Positions 52,907-59,541 of a stretch of DNA of 64,000 nt are shown piece after piece. Position 1 is the first letter of the stretch. Each line of letters opens with the position of its first letter. Location: contig NZ_FNDJ01000003.1 of the NCBI RefSeq assembly GCF_900099965.1, forward strand, positions 62,001-126,000, given 5' to 3'. The notes under the pieces are model-generated. The model was not told the origin of the DNA, did not search any database, and was given only the letters and a program-made list of their open reading frames with translations. The translations under genes and the position numbers were made by a program. The DNA comes from Nonomuraea jiangxiensis (lineage in GTDB: Bacteria > Actinomycetota > Actinomycetes > Streptosporangiales > Streptosporangiaceae).

Positions 52907-53745
52907 GTCTGGCGTCCCTCGCAGGAGACCGGCCGCCAGCCTCCCTGCGGCGTCTCCCGGTAGTAGGACCGGTAGCGGGCGGCCTCGCCGGTCAACCGGA
53001 ACGGCCCTCCGTCCGGCCCTTTGATCACTACCTCTTCCGTACGGTCGTCCGCGAGCACCGTGACCAGGAGGTCGAACTCGTAGTACGCGTTCTTGCCGGT
53101 GAAGCTCAGGCTGAGCGTGACCCGCTCGTCCCGTTTCAGGTCGATCTGCTTCTTCCGGAAGTACGCGTCCCCGCCGGCCGTGAACCGGGGTGCGGGACGG
53201 TCGAGGTCGGCGGTCATCTCTACGGTGTCCGTCTCGCCGCTGCCGGTTCTGGCGATCAGGCGGGCGCCCTCCGACACCGGCATGCGGGCGAGGATCCGCG
53301 GCTCGATGTCCACGACGCGCAGGCTGGTGCGGTTCCCGGTCAGTACGACGGTGGCGTCCATGCGGTCGATCAGGGCCATCCGGTGGCGCGCCAGCACCGG
53401 GTCACGCCGCTTGCCCGCATGGCCGGCCAGCATGACCGCCCGGTCCTCGGGGTCGGTCACCGGTTCGCGCAGGACGGTATCGCGCTCGGAGTAGTCGACG
53501 GCCACGTGGCCGACGGTGATCGGGGCGGCGCCGCGTGCCCGCTCGACGGTGTCGGAGCCGTGCGCGTTGTACCACTCGGTGAACACGACGCCGAACGCGG
53601 CCAGGACCACCGCGCTGGCGATCCCCGCGAGCCACGCCAGCAGCCCTTTCGGCCGGGCGGTATCGGACGCCTCGTCGCCCTCCTGCTGCTGGGCCGCCGC
53701 GGCGCGGCCGGCCGATGTGCGCTTGTTCCGGCGCGCTCTGCCCAT
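52900..53745 (-). CDS. Single-pass membrane protein coupled to the propeller gene
   Basis: A 281-residue protein. A basic, Ala/Gln-rich cytoplasmic N-terminus (MGRARRNKRTSAGRAAAAQQQ) is followed by one helix (LLAWLAGIASAVVLAAFGVVF) and an extracytoplasmic domain of about 220 residues rich in beta strands (TVVLTGNRTSLRVVDIEPRI, FRKKQIDLKRDERVTLSLSF, YEFDLLVTVLADDR). The ATG at 53745 is chosen because a ribosome-like GGAGGAACG lies upstream. No known family was recognised. It is coupled to the propeller gene through an overlap, so the two products probably act together outside the membrane. Confidence 0.75.
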   Translation of the reverse strand: MGRARRNKRTSAGRAAAAQQQEGDEASDTARPKGLLAWLAGIASAVVLAAFGVVFTEWYNAHGSDTVERARGAAPITVGHVAVDYSERDTVLREPVTDPEDRAVMLAGHAGKRRDPVLARHRMALIDRMDATVVLTGNRTSLRVVDIEPRILARMPVSEGARLIARTGSGETDTVEMTADLDRPAPRFTAGGDAYFRKKQIDLKRDERVTLSLSFTGKNAYYEFDLLVTVLADDRTEEVVIKGPDGGPFRLTGEAARYRSYYRETPQGGWRPVSCEGRQTC

Positions 53746-54147
53746 GGGGACGCGTTCCTCCACGACGGACGGTGGAGACCAGAGTAGGCATGATCTTGAG
53801 CGCGTAGGAGTGGTTTGCAGGTTATTCACGACTGTCGGCGAACGTGGCCGGAAGCCTGTCGTGGGAATACCGACAGCGGCGGCTGTAACGGACCTCCCGC
53901 CGCTGCCGGCCGGCTCACCCGCCGCCGGGACCTTCCTACAGGACCCAGCCGTTGCCGTGCCGTCAACGCGTCGATCGGCCCGCTCCGGATTCGACAGGAC
54001 CTCCCGCAGTTCGGGGACCGCCCGCACGCGGCGCGACATTCGGCGAGTGCATCGTTCGCCGCCGCCAGGAGGCGGGTGGCGAGTGCGGGATGTGTCCGGG
54101 GGGCCTCGCTGGGGCCGGGAGGCGAGGGGCGTGCCCGGGTGAGCCGG
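53746..54147. other. 402-bp gap without a convincing gene
   Basis: No frame here has a start, ribosome site and family match. On the minus strand between about 53,900 and 54,100 two different frames show helix-like coding character (ATRLLAAANDALAE in one, VPELREVLSNPERAD in the other), which could be a small gene broken by a frameshift. The AT-rich piece near 53,790-53,830 probably holds the promoter of the membrane-protein gene. Confidence 0.4.
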
Positions 54148-54456
54148 TCAGGGGCCGGGCCGCCACCGCCTGGTGATCGCATCGTGCATCGGGTAGACGT
54201 CCACCGGCCCCAGTTCGGCGATGACCACGGGATCGGCCGCGACCAGTGCCCGGGCGTCCTGGAGGCCGTCCGCTTCCAGGATGGCGACGCCCCAGTCGCC
54301 CGCCGGGTCGGCGACCGGCCCGAACGCGATCGCGGTGCCCTGGTCGGCGAGTGCCCGCCAGTAGCTCACGTGTTCGCGCATGGTGGCCGCCTCGGTCTCG
54401 GTCATCGTTGTGCGGAAATCCGGCCGGGGGACGAACTTGTAGAGGAAATAGCTCAT
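54148..54456 (-). CDS. YciI-family protein
   Basis: A 102-residue YciI-like protein: FLYKFVPRPDF, MREHVSYWRALADQGTAIAFGPVADPAGDWG and ALVAADPVV fit the ferredoxin-like fold with the conserved His and Asp (in HVSYW and PVADPAG) used by the family. The start at 54456 overlaps the upstream SRPBCC stop (ATGA). YciI proteins are small enzymes of uncertain function. This one belongs to the ArsR/VOC/SRPBCC group. Confidence 0.85.
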   Translation of the reverse strand: MSYFLYKFVPRPDFRTTMTETEAATMREHVSYWRALADQGTAIAFGPVADPAGDWGVAILEADGLQDARALVAADPVVIAELGPVDVYPMHDAITRRWRPGP

Positions 54457-54977
54457 GGAAGGCTTCCTTTCGACGATTGACGGGCCTCCGCCGCTTCGGC
54501 GAAGCAGGCGAGGATCGTCGCCCAGCCCTTGCTGTAGGCCTCGCCCGTGTAACCGCCGGGAAGGGCGCAGTCCTCGGACAACTGCGCGTCGCTGAGCGCC
54601 TCCCAGCCCCGGTGTTCGACGGTGACCCTGGTCAGTGCCGGGCCGAGCGCCGTGAAGGCCAGTTCGATCTCGGTCGGCGCGGGCGTGCCGGTCCAGGTCA
54701 TGGTGAACCCGTGGGGCGACCGCCAGGCCAGCAGTTCGCCCCACTGCACCGTGGTGCCGTCCTGCCAGGTCTCGTAGACCCGGCCGCCGGTGTGCTGTTC
54801 GAAGGTGACGTCGCGTACCGTCTCCTGGCCCGCCGAGAACGGCCGTACCGGCCACCACACGCCGATCGTGCGGACGAAGACGTCGAAGGTGTGGTCGATA
54901 TCGCTGCGTACGAGGGTGGCCTGACGAACGGGCGGCCGCCGTAGCGGCACGACGGGGGGCCGGCTCTGCGCGGTCAT
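54453..54977 (-). CDS. AHSA1/SRPBCC-family protein
   Basis: A 174-residue START-like protein of the AHSA1 (Aha1-like) group: VRSDIDHTFDVFVRTIGVWWPV, GGRVYETWQDGTTVQWGELLAW and FTALGPALTRVTVEHRGWEAL are typical. The ATG at 54977 follows AAGGACGACC. An AT-rich stretch (about 54,985-55,040) upstream suggests its own promoter in addition to readthrough from ArsR. These proteins often sit beside ArsR regulators, as here, but substrates are unknown. Confidence 0.88.
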   Translation of the reverse strand: MTAQSRPPVVPLRRPPVRQATLVRSDIDHTFDVFVRTIGVWWPVRPFSAGQETVRDVTFEQHTGGRVYETWQDGTTVQWGELLAWRSPHGFTMTWTGTPAPTEIELAFTALGPALTRVTVEHRGWEALSDAQLSEDCALPGGYTGEAYSKGWATILACFAEAAEARQSSKGSLP

Positions 54978-55047
54978 GGTCGTCCTTCGGTGTGGGGATT
55001 TAATGCTTTGTGGGGCTATTGTCGCTTTTTCTGGGTGGATGGTGTGG

Positions 55048-55404
55048 TCAGCCGGTACGTTCGGCGTCCACGTCGTCCGACAGCCCGCGTTCGGCCTCGG
55101 CGAGTCGGCGGGCGGTGTCCAGCGCACCGGCCCACATCTCATCCAGGAACGCCCGTATCCCGGCGAGCCCCTCAGGGCGGGCCCGGTACAGCCGGCGGGT
55201 GCCGGCCCGCCGTTCGGTGAGCAGCCCCGCGTTCTTCAGCACGGTCACGTGCTGGCTGATCGCGGTGCGGCTCACCTCGAACGTCGCGGCGATCTCCCCG
55301 GCTGACATTTCGTCGTGGGCGACGAGCCGCAGGATGGTGCGCCGGCGCGGCTCGGCGAGCGCGCGCAGCACCTCGTCCGTCGGGTCCGGCTCGGTCAGGC
55401 CCAC
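55048..55404 (-). CDS. ArsR-family winged-helix regulator
   Basis: A 118-residue regulator: VLRALAEPRRRTILRLVAHDEMSAGEIAATF, SRTAISQHVTVLKNAGLL and ERRAGTRRLYRARPEGL. No metal-binding cysteines are present, so it belongs to the ArsR group linked to SRPBCC proteins. It overlaps the VOC gene upstream by ten bases and is followed by the AHSA1 gene, which it probably controls together with itself. Confidence 0.93.
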   Translation of the reverse strand: MGLTEPDPTDEVLRALAEPRRRTILRLVAHDEMSAGEIAATFEVSRTAISQHVTVLKNAGLLTERRAGTRRLYRARPEGLAGIRAFLDEMWAGALDTARRLAEAERGLSDDVDAERTG

Positions 55405-55751
55405 AGGCCCACCTGGTTGCCGTCCGGGTCGGCGAAGACCGCGAATCTGCCGAAGTCGCCGGGCAGGTCGGTCGGCGGGACCAGGCGCTCGCCGCCCAGC
55501 GCCTCGGCCCGGTCCAGGTAGGCGTCGAGGTCGTCCACCTGTACGTACACCTTCACGCCCGTGTCCCCGGGCTGCATGGACGGTCCGATGCCCCCGCCCA
55601 CGGCCTGCTCGCCGGCCCCGGTGTCCACCAGGCCGTAGCCACCCATCTCCGGGTCGGCGGCGACCCGCCAGTCGAACAGGTCCCGGTAGAACGCCTGTGC
55701 CCGCTCGTGATCCGAGCTGACCACCTCGAAGAACGCGATCGGTCGTCCCAT
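55395..55751 (-). CDS. VOC-superfamily (glyoxalase-like) protein
   Basis: A 118-residue protein with two beta-alpha-beta-beta-beta modules: PIAFFEVVSSDHERAQAFYRDLFDWRV and GVKVYVQVDDLDAYLDRAEALGG, ending FAVFADPDGNQVGLW. Metal ligands of glyoxalase I are only partly kept, so it could be a binding protein or a dioxygenase-like enzyme. The ATG at 55751 follows GGAAGGTGAAG. It starts the operon with ArsR and is divergent from the HTH-Clp_N pair. Confidence 0.9.
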   Translation of the reverse strand: MGRPIAFFEVVSSDHERAQAFYRDLFDWRVAADPEMGGYGLVDTGAGEQAVGGGIGPSMQPGDTGVKVYVQVDDLDAYLDRAEALGGERLVPPTDLPGDFGRFAVFADPDGNQVGLWA

Positions 55752-55848
55752 GTCTTCACCTTCCAGAGTGTCGAGTTCGGCTAACGTTAGCAGCCACTGA
55801 CACTCTTTGCCTAGCAGCCGCTCCCACGATCAGTACATCGTCCATGCC

Positions 55849-55894
55849 TGTCAGGCTGGGTTGACACCATCAGCGCTGTCAAGCTAGCCTGACA
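55849..55894 (+). promoter_or_regulatory. Leaderless promoter with two 18-bp operator copies
   Basis: TGTCA-N8-TGACA occurs at 55849-55866 and again at 55877-55894; the copies agree at 14 of 18 positions (TGTCARGCTRGSYTGACA). The first includes TTGACA (55861-55866) as -35; the second contains TAGCCT (55885-55890) as -10, 18 bp later. The start GTG at 55898 follows seven bases after the -10 box, so transcription should begin at or next to the start codon. A dimeric repressor bound here would block both promoter elements. Confidence 0.7.
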
Positions 55895-55897
55895 ACC

Positions 55898-56101
55898 GTG
55901 GATGTCACAGAGCTGACTGAGCGCATCAGGGCAAACGATCCGGACCTGGGTCTGCGCGCGGTGGGGGCGCTGCACCGCCTGGCCGAGCAGGTCGAGGCGG
56001 TGTCGGTGGCGCTGGCCAGGGAGCAGGGCTGGACCTGGGAGCAGATCGGCGACGCACTCGGCATGTCCCGGCAGTCGGTGCACGCCAAATACGGGAAGTG
56101 A
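55898..56101 (+). CDS. Small HTH protein paired with a Clp_N protein
   Basis: A 67-residue protein. DPDLGLRAVGALHRLAEQVEAVSVALAREQGW is helical and GWTWEQIGDALGMSRQSVHAKYGK is a clear helix-turn-helix. The GTG at 55898 is the start: there is no ribosome site and a promoter ends seven bases upstream, so translation is leaderless. It is followed 12 bp later by a stand-alone Clp N-domain protein, a pairing repeated in many actinobacteria. It likely binds the twin palindromes of its own promoter. Confidence 0.85.
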   Translation: MDVTELTERIRANDPDLGLRAVGALHRLAEQVEAVSVALAREQGWTWEQIGDALGMSRQSVHAKYGK

Positions 56102-56113
56102 GGGGGCAGACGA

Positions 56114-56569
56114 ATGTTCGGCATGGAGAAGAGCCGGTTCGCCGTGATCGTGAAGGCCGCGTTCCAGGAGGCCAGGCAGCGCGGCGACCGCCGGGTGGGC
56201 ACCGAGCACCTGCTGCTCGGCACCCTGCACGACGCGGACTCCGCGCGGGCGCTCGGCGTGGACCTGGCAGGCGCGCGGGCCGCACTCGACGAGCTCGACC
56301 GGGCGGCGCTGCGCCTGCTCGGCCTGGAGGTGGGCGACCTGCCGCAGGCGCCGCGCAAGCACCCGGCGGTCCCCGACACGGCGCTCACGTCGAGCGCCCG
56401 CGCGGTCATCAATCAGTCCATCCGGGCCACGACGCTGAAGACCAGATCCAAGGAGGCGCCCCGGCAGCTCGTGCTCGCCCTGCTGGAGCGCGGGCGGCCC
56501 GACCCGGTGGCACGGCTCGTCGAGCAGCTCGGCATCGACCACGCGGCCGTACGCAGCCGTATCGCATGA
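56114..56569 (+). CDS. Stand-alone Clp N-terminal-domain protein
   Basis: A 151-residue protein made of the double Clp_N repeat: FAVIVKAAFQEARQRGDRRVGTEHLLLGTLHD and LTSSARAVINQSIRATTLKTRSKEAPRQLVLALLERG. There is no AAA+ ATPase module. In ClpC or ClpB this domain docks adaptors and substrates; a free copy could be an adaptor, decoy or sensor. It is co-transcribed with the leaderless HTH gene, so it may act as the HTH protein's sensor partner for proteotoxic stress. That role is inferred. Confidence 0.88.
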   Translation: MFGMEKSRFAVIVKAAFQEARQRGDRRVGTEHLLLGTLHDADSARALGVDLAGARAALDELDRAALRLLGLEVGDLPQAPRKHPAVPDTALTSSARAVINQSIRATTLKTRSKEAPRQLVLALLERGRPDPVARLVEQLGIDHAAVRSRIA

Positions 56570-56615
56570 CGAAATTTGGTTGAACGTCCGGGCGGGCCGC
56601 TGCCAAGGTCGAAGC

Positions 56616-57380
56616 ATGGGGGTCACGTTTGACGATCTCGTCCAGGAGGCGGCCGGCGCGTCCGTGGACGGCTGGGACTTCTCCTGGCTCGACGGCCGGG
56701 CCACCGAGGAGCGGCCGTCGTGGGGCTACGCCCGGCTGCTCGGCGAGCGGATGGCCGCGGCGCGGGCCGCACTCGACATCCAGACCGGCGGCGGCGAGGT
56801 CCTGGCCGGCCTGGCGAAGCTGCCGCCGGTGACCGTGGCCACCGAGTCGTGGCCGCCCAACCTCGCGCTGGCCGCCGCCCGGCTGCGACCGCGCGGGGCC
56901 CGGGTGGTCGCCGACGACGAGGAGCCGCGGCTGCCGTTCCGGAGCGCGACCTTCGACCTGGTGACCAGCCGTCACCCCGTCCGGACCTGGTGGCAGGAGA
57001 TCGCCCGCGTGCTGCGGCCCGGCGGGACCTACTTCTCCCAGCAGGTGGGGCCGAGGAGCGTCTTCGAGGTGACCGAATTCTTCCTGGGGCCGCAGGACGG
57101 CTCGGCCCGCGACCCGGGAAAGGCCGGGGCGGCGGCGGAGGCGGCCGGGCTGGAGGTCGTCGACCTGCGGTCCGAGCGGTTGCGGATGGAGTTCCGCGAC
57201 GTCGGAGCGATGATCTACTTCCTGCGGAAGGTGATCTGGATCGTGCCGGGGTTCTCGGTCGAGCGCCATCGCGACCGGCTGCGCGACATGCACGAGCTGA
57301 TCGAGGCCGAGGGGCCGTTCGTCGCTCATTCCAGCAGGTTCCTGATCGAGGCGAGGCGGCCCGATGGCCAGGTTGCATGA
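56616..57380 (+). CDS. Class I SAM-dependent methyltransferase
   Basis: A 254-residue protein. Motif I is weakened: IQTGGGEVLAGLAKLP replaces the usual D-x-G-x-G-x-G, while TVATESWPPNLALAAARL, LPFRSATFDLVTSRHP and IARVLRPGGTYFSQQVG keep the rest of the Methyltransf_11 plan. It contains VIWIVPGFSVERHRDRLRDM near the end. The ATG at 56616 is used because the upstream start lacks coding support. It overlaps the following VOC gene by 17 bases. Acceptor unknown. Confidence 0.85.
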   Translation: MGVTFDDLVQEAAGASVDGWDFSWLDGRATEERPSWGYARLLGERMAAARAALDIQTGGGEVLAGLAKLPPVTVATESWPPNLALAAARLRPRGARVVADDEEPRLPFRSATFDLVTSRHPVRTWWQEIARVLRPGGTYFSQQVGPRSVFEVTEFFLGPQDGSARDPGKAGAAAEAAGLEVVDLRSERLRMEFRDVGAMIYFLRKVIWIVPGFSVERHRDRLRDMHELIEAEGPFVAHSSRFLIEARRPDGQVA

Positions 57381-57735
57381 CGTGGTGGTGGATTGCCGGC
57401 ATCCGGCCGCGCTGGCCCGGTTCTGGGCCGCGGCGCTCGACGGCTACGCCGTGGCGCCCTACGACGAGGCCGAGCTCGAACGCCTGCGCGGCGAGGGCGT
57501 CGACGACCCCGAGGACGATCCGACGGTGCTGGTCGAGGGCGGGCCGCCACGGCTGTGGTTCCAGCGCGTGCCGGAGCGCAAGGTCGTGAAGAACCGCCTC
57601 CACCTCGACCTGCGCGCCGACGACCTGGACGCCGAGCTCGACCGGCTGATCGCGCTGGGCGCCCGGCTGCTGGCCACCCACAACGGCTGGGCGGTGCTGG
57701 CCGACCCGGAGGGCAACGAATTCTGCCTGGTATAG
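57364..57735 (+). CDS. VOC/glyoxalase-like domain protein
   Basis: A 123-residue protein of the Glyoxalase_6 type: LHDVVVDCRHPAALARFWAAALDGY, LWFQRVPERKVVKNRLHLDLRADDLDAELDRLIALGAR and WAVLADPEGNEFCLV. These are often annotated as bleomycin-resistance-like or 4a-hydroxytetrahydrobiopterin dehydratase-like proteins without proof. The overlap with the methyltransferase gene indicates translational coupling. Confidence 0.9.
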   Translation: MARLHDVVVDCRHPAALARFWAAALDGYAVAPYDEAELERLRGEGVDDPEDDPTVLVEGGPPRLWFQRVPERKVVKNRLHLDLRADDLDAELDRLIALGARLLATHNGWAVLADPEGNEFCLV

Positions 57736-57953
57736 AAACGCGCCCGAAACCGGGGCCCAAAAAGATCGCACCGGGAAACTCCATCCATAAACTGCGGTAA
57801 ATTCCGCCCGTTATTCCGGGCGCGGCCTACACCCCCGGGCGTACGCGCGCCCGCCCCCGAGCACTCCCCCGGGCGGACGGCCGATCGAGCCCTGCGTGCG
57901 ATTCGACGAGCGACCCGTTCACCGATCCTTGAGGCACACACCAAGGAGGAGAA

Positions 57954-58244
57954 ATGAACACGATCGCACTCTGGGCCCCGCACTGGGGCGGCGGCACCGG
58001 CTTCTGGCCGATCATCCCGGCCTTCTGGGCCCTGATCTGGATCGCCCTGGTCGCACTCGCCGTCACGGCCTGGCGCAGGGGCTGGTGGGGGCCGCACCGC
58101 GCCAGGAGCGCCGGGCCCGCGGACCAGTCCACCTCGCCCATCGCCTCCGCCGAGCGGATCCTCGCCGAGCGGTACGCCCGCGGCGAGATGACCGACGACG
58201 AGTATTTCGAAAAGGTGTCCGTCCTCAAGGGCGGCAACTCATAA
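57954..58244 (+). CDS. Small SHOCT-domain membrane protein
   Basis: A 96-residue protein with one transmembrane helix (FWPIIPAFWALIWIALVALAVTAW) and a C-terminal SHOCT motif, AERILAERYARGEMTDDEYFEKVSVLK. The ATG follows an excellent AAGGAGGAG. SHOCT motifs mediate oligomerisation or protein contacts. It starts a plus-strand run with the Cys-rich and DsbD-like genes. The 218-bp gap upstream (57,736-57,953) holds AT-rich promoter-like DNA near 57,780-57,815 and no gene. Confidence 0.88.
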   Translation: MNTIALWAPHWGGGTGFWPIIPAFWALIWIALVALAVTAWRRGWWGPHRARSAGPADQSTSPIASAERILAERYARGEMTDDEYFEKVSVLKGGNS

Positions 58245-58333
58245 ACCTCACTATGGGTGATTCAACTGTTACTGGCCGGACCCATAACGCCGCGTTATCT
58301 TTCGTACACGGCAAATAGAGAGTGGGGACAGGA

Positions 58334-58534
58334 ATGCGGTCCATCGCGAGATTCTGCGGCCAGTGCAGCTGCGGTTGCCCGGAGCTGTTCTTCGATCACA
58401 CGGCACCCGAGGAGCGCCAGGTGGTCATCACCGACGACTTCGGGCAGCGCGTGGAGATGAGCCTCGACCAGTTCGGCTCCATCGTGGAGGCCGCCAAGAA
58501 CGGAAGTCTGGACAACCTGGCGCTCGTCCACTGA
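58334..58534 (+). CDS. Small Cys-rich protein
   Basis: A 66-residue protein with a tight cysteine cluster FCGQCSCGCPELFFD near the N-terminus and a conserved-looking acidic core ERQVVITDDFGQRVEMSLDQF. The four cysteines in C-x2-C-x-C-x-C spacing suggest metal (zinc, copper or iron-sulfur) binding. I do not recognise a named family, though similar small proteins are common in actinobacteria. It lies between the SHOCT and the cupredoxin-fused membrane-protein genes. Confidence 0.75.
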   Translation: MRSIARFCGQCSCGCPELFFDHTAPEERQVVITDDFGQRVEMSLDQFGSIVEAAKNGSLDNLALVH

Positions 58535-58595
58535 GCGCGACGGGAGCCCGCCCGGCGCGGCGAGCAGAGGACAGACCCGGCGTGGTGAGCGAGCC

Positions 58596-59486
58596 ATGAG
58601 CACGACCACGACCCTGCTCGCGGGCGGGCTCGTCGCCGGGCTCCTGGCGGGCACCGCCTCGTGCACCGCGGCCCAGGGCGGGCTGCTGATCGGGCTGGTC
58701 GACCACGGCTGCCGGGGGCGCGACCCCGTACTGGTGGGCTGGTTCCTGGCCGGGCGGCTGGTCTCCTACACCGCCGCCGGCGCCCTTCTCGGGCTGCTCG
58801 GTTCGGCCGTCGAGCTCCCGCCGGGGGCGCGGGCGGTGCTGCTCGTCGCGGCCGGTGTCACGGTCGTCGTCTTCGCGATCCGGCTCATGAGGCGCGGGCG
58901 CGCCGGGTGCGCGCCGGCCGCGGACCGGGCGCCCTCGGCGTACAAGGCGCCGCTGCTGGGCGCGGCCACCATCCTCGTGCCCTGCGGGGTGACGCTCGGC
59001 GTGGAGATGGTCGCCGTCTCCAGCGGTTCCCCACTGGCGGGAGCGGCGGCCATGGCGGGGTTCGTGGCCGGCTCCGCGCCGGCCTTCGCGCTGCTGGGAT
59101 ACGTGTTGCGGCGCGTCTCCCGCACCCGGCTGGCCAGGGCGGCCGGGATGGTGGCGATCGCGGCCGGGCTCTGGACCGCCGGCGCCGGGGTGAGCCTGGG
59201 CGGCTGGCTGCCGAGCGCCGCGCCCGCCGCGTCCGAGCCGGGGGCGCGGTCGGTCACCGTGTGGGCGACCCGCGACGGCTACCGGCCGGCGATCGTGACG
59301 GCCCGCGCGGGCGTACCGGTCGAGGTGGTCTTCAAGCTGGCGGACCGGGGCTGCACCGGCACGGTGGCGATCGGCGGGCGGGACGTGGCGCTGCCGGCCA
59401 CCGTGCGCCTGCCGCCACAGCGGCCAGGCTCCCTCCGGTACGTCTGCGGCATGGGCATGTACGCCGGGTTCATCAACTTCTCGTAG
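58596..59486 (+). CDS. DsbD-like transmembrane protein fused to a cupredoxin-like domain
   Basis: A 296-residue protein. Residues 1-205 contain six hydrophobic helices of the DsbD_2/UreH-type fold, with conserved TASCTAAQGGLLIG and ILVPCGVTLGVEM cysteines. The C-terminal 75 residues are a cupredoxin-like domain: ARAGVPVEVVFKLADRGCTGTVAI and LRYVCGMGMYAGFI, where Cys and the two Met residues form a likely copper site. Homologous pairs occur in copper handling and cytochrome maturation. It probably passes electrons or copper across the membrane; this is inference. Confidence 0.85.
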   Translation: MSTTTTLLAGGLVAGLLAGTASCTAAQGGLLIGLVDHGCRGRDPVLVGWFLAGRLVSYTAAGALLGLLGSAVELPPGARAVLLVAAGVTVVVFAIRLMRRGRAGCAPAADRAPSAYKAPLLGAATILVPCGVTLGVEMVAVSSGSPLAGAAAMAGFVAGSAPAFALLGYVLRRVSRTRLARAAGMVAIAAGLWTAGAGVSLGGWLPSAAPAASEPGARSVTVWATRDGYRPAIVTARAGVPVEVVFKLADRGCTGTVAIGGRDVALPATVRLPPQRPGSLRYVCGMGMYAGFINFS

Positions 59487-59541
59487 GGCGTTGTCGGCGA
59501 TTACCGTTCGCGATCGTGCGATCACGTGCCACGCTGTCGCC

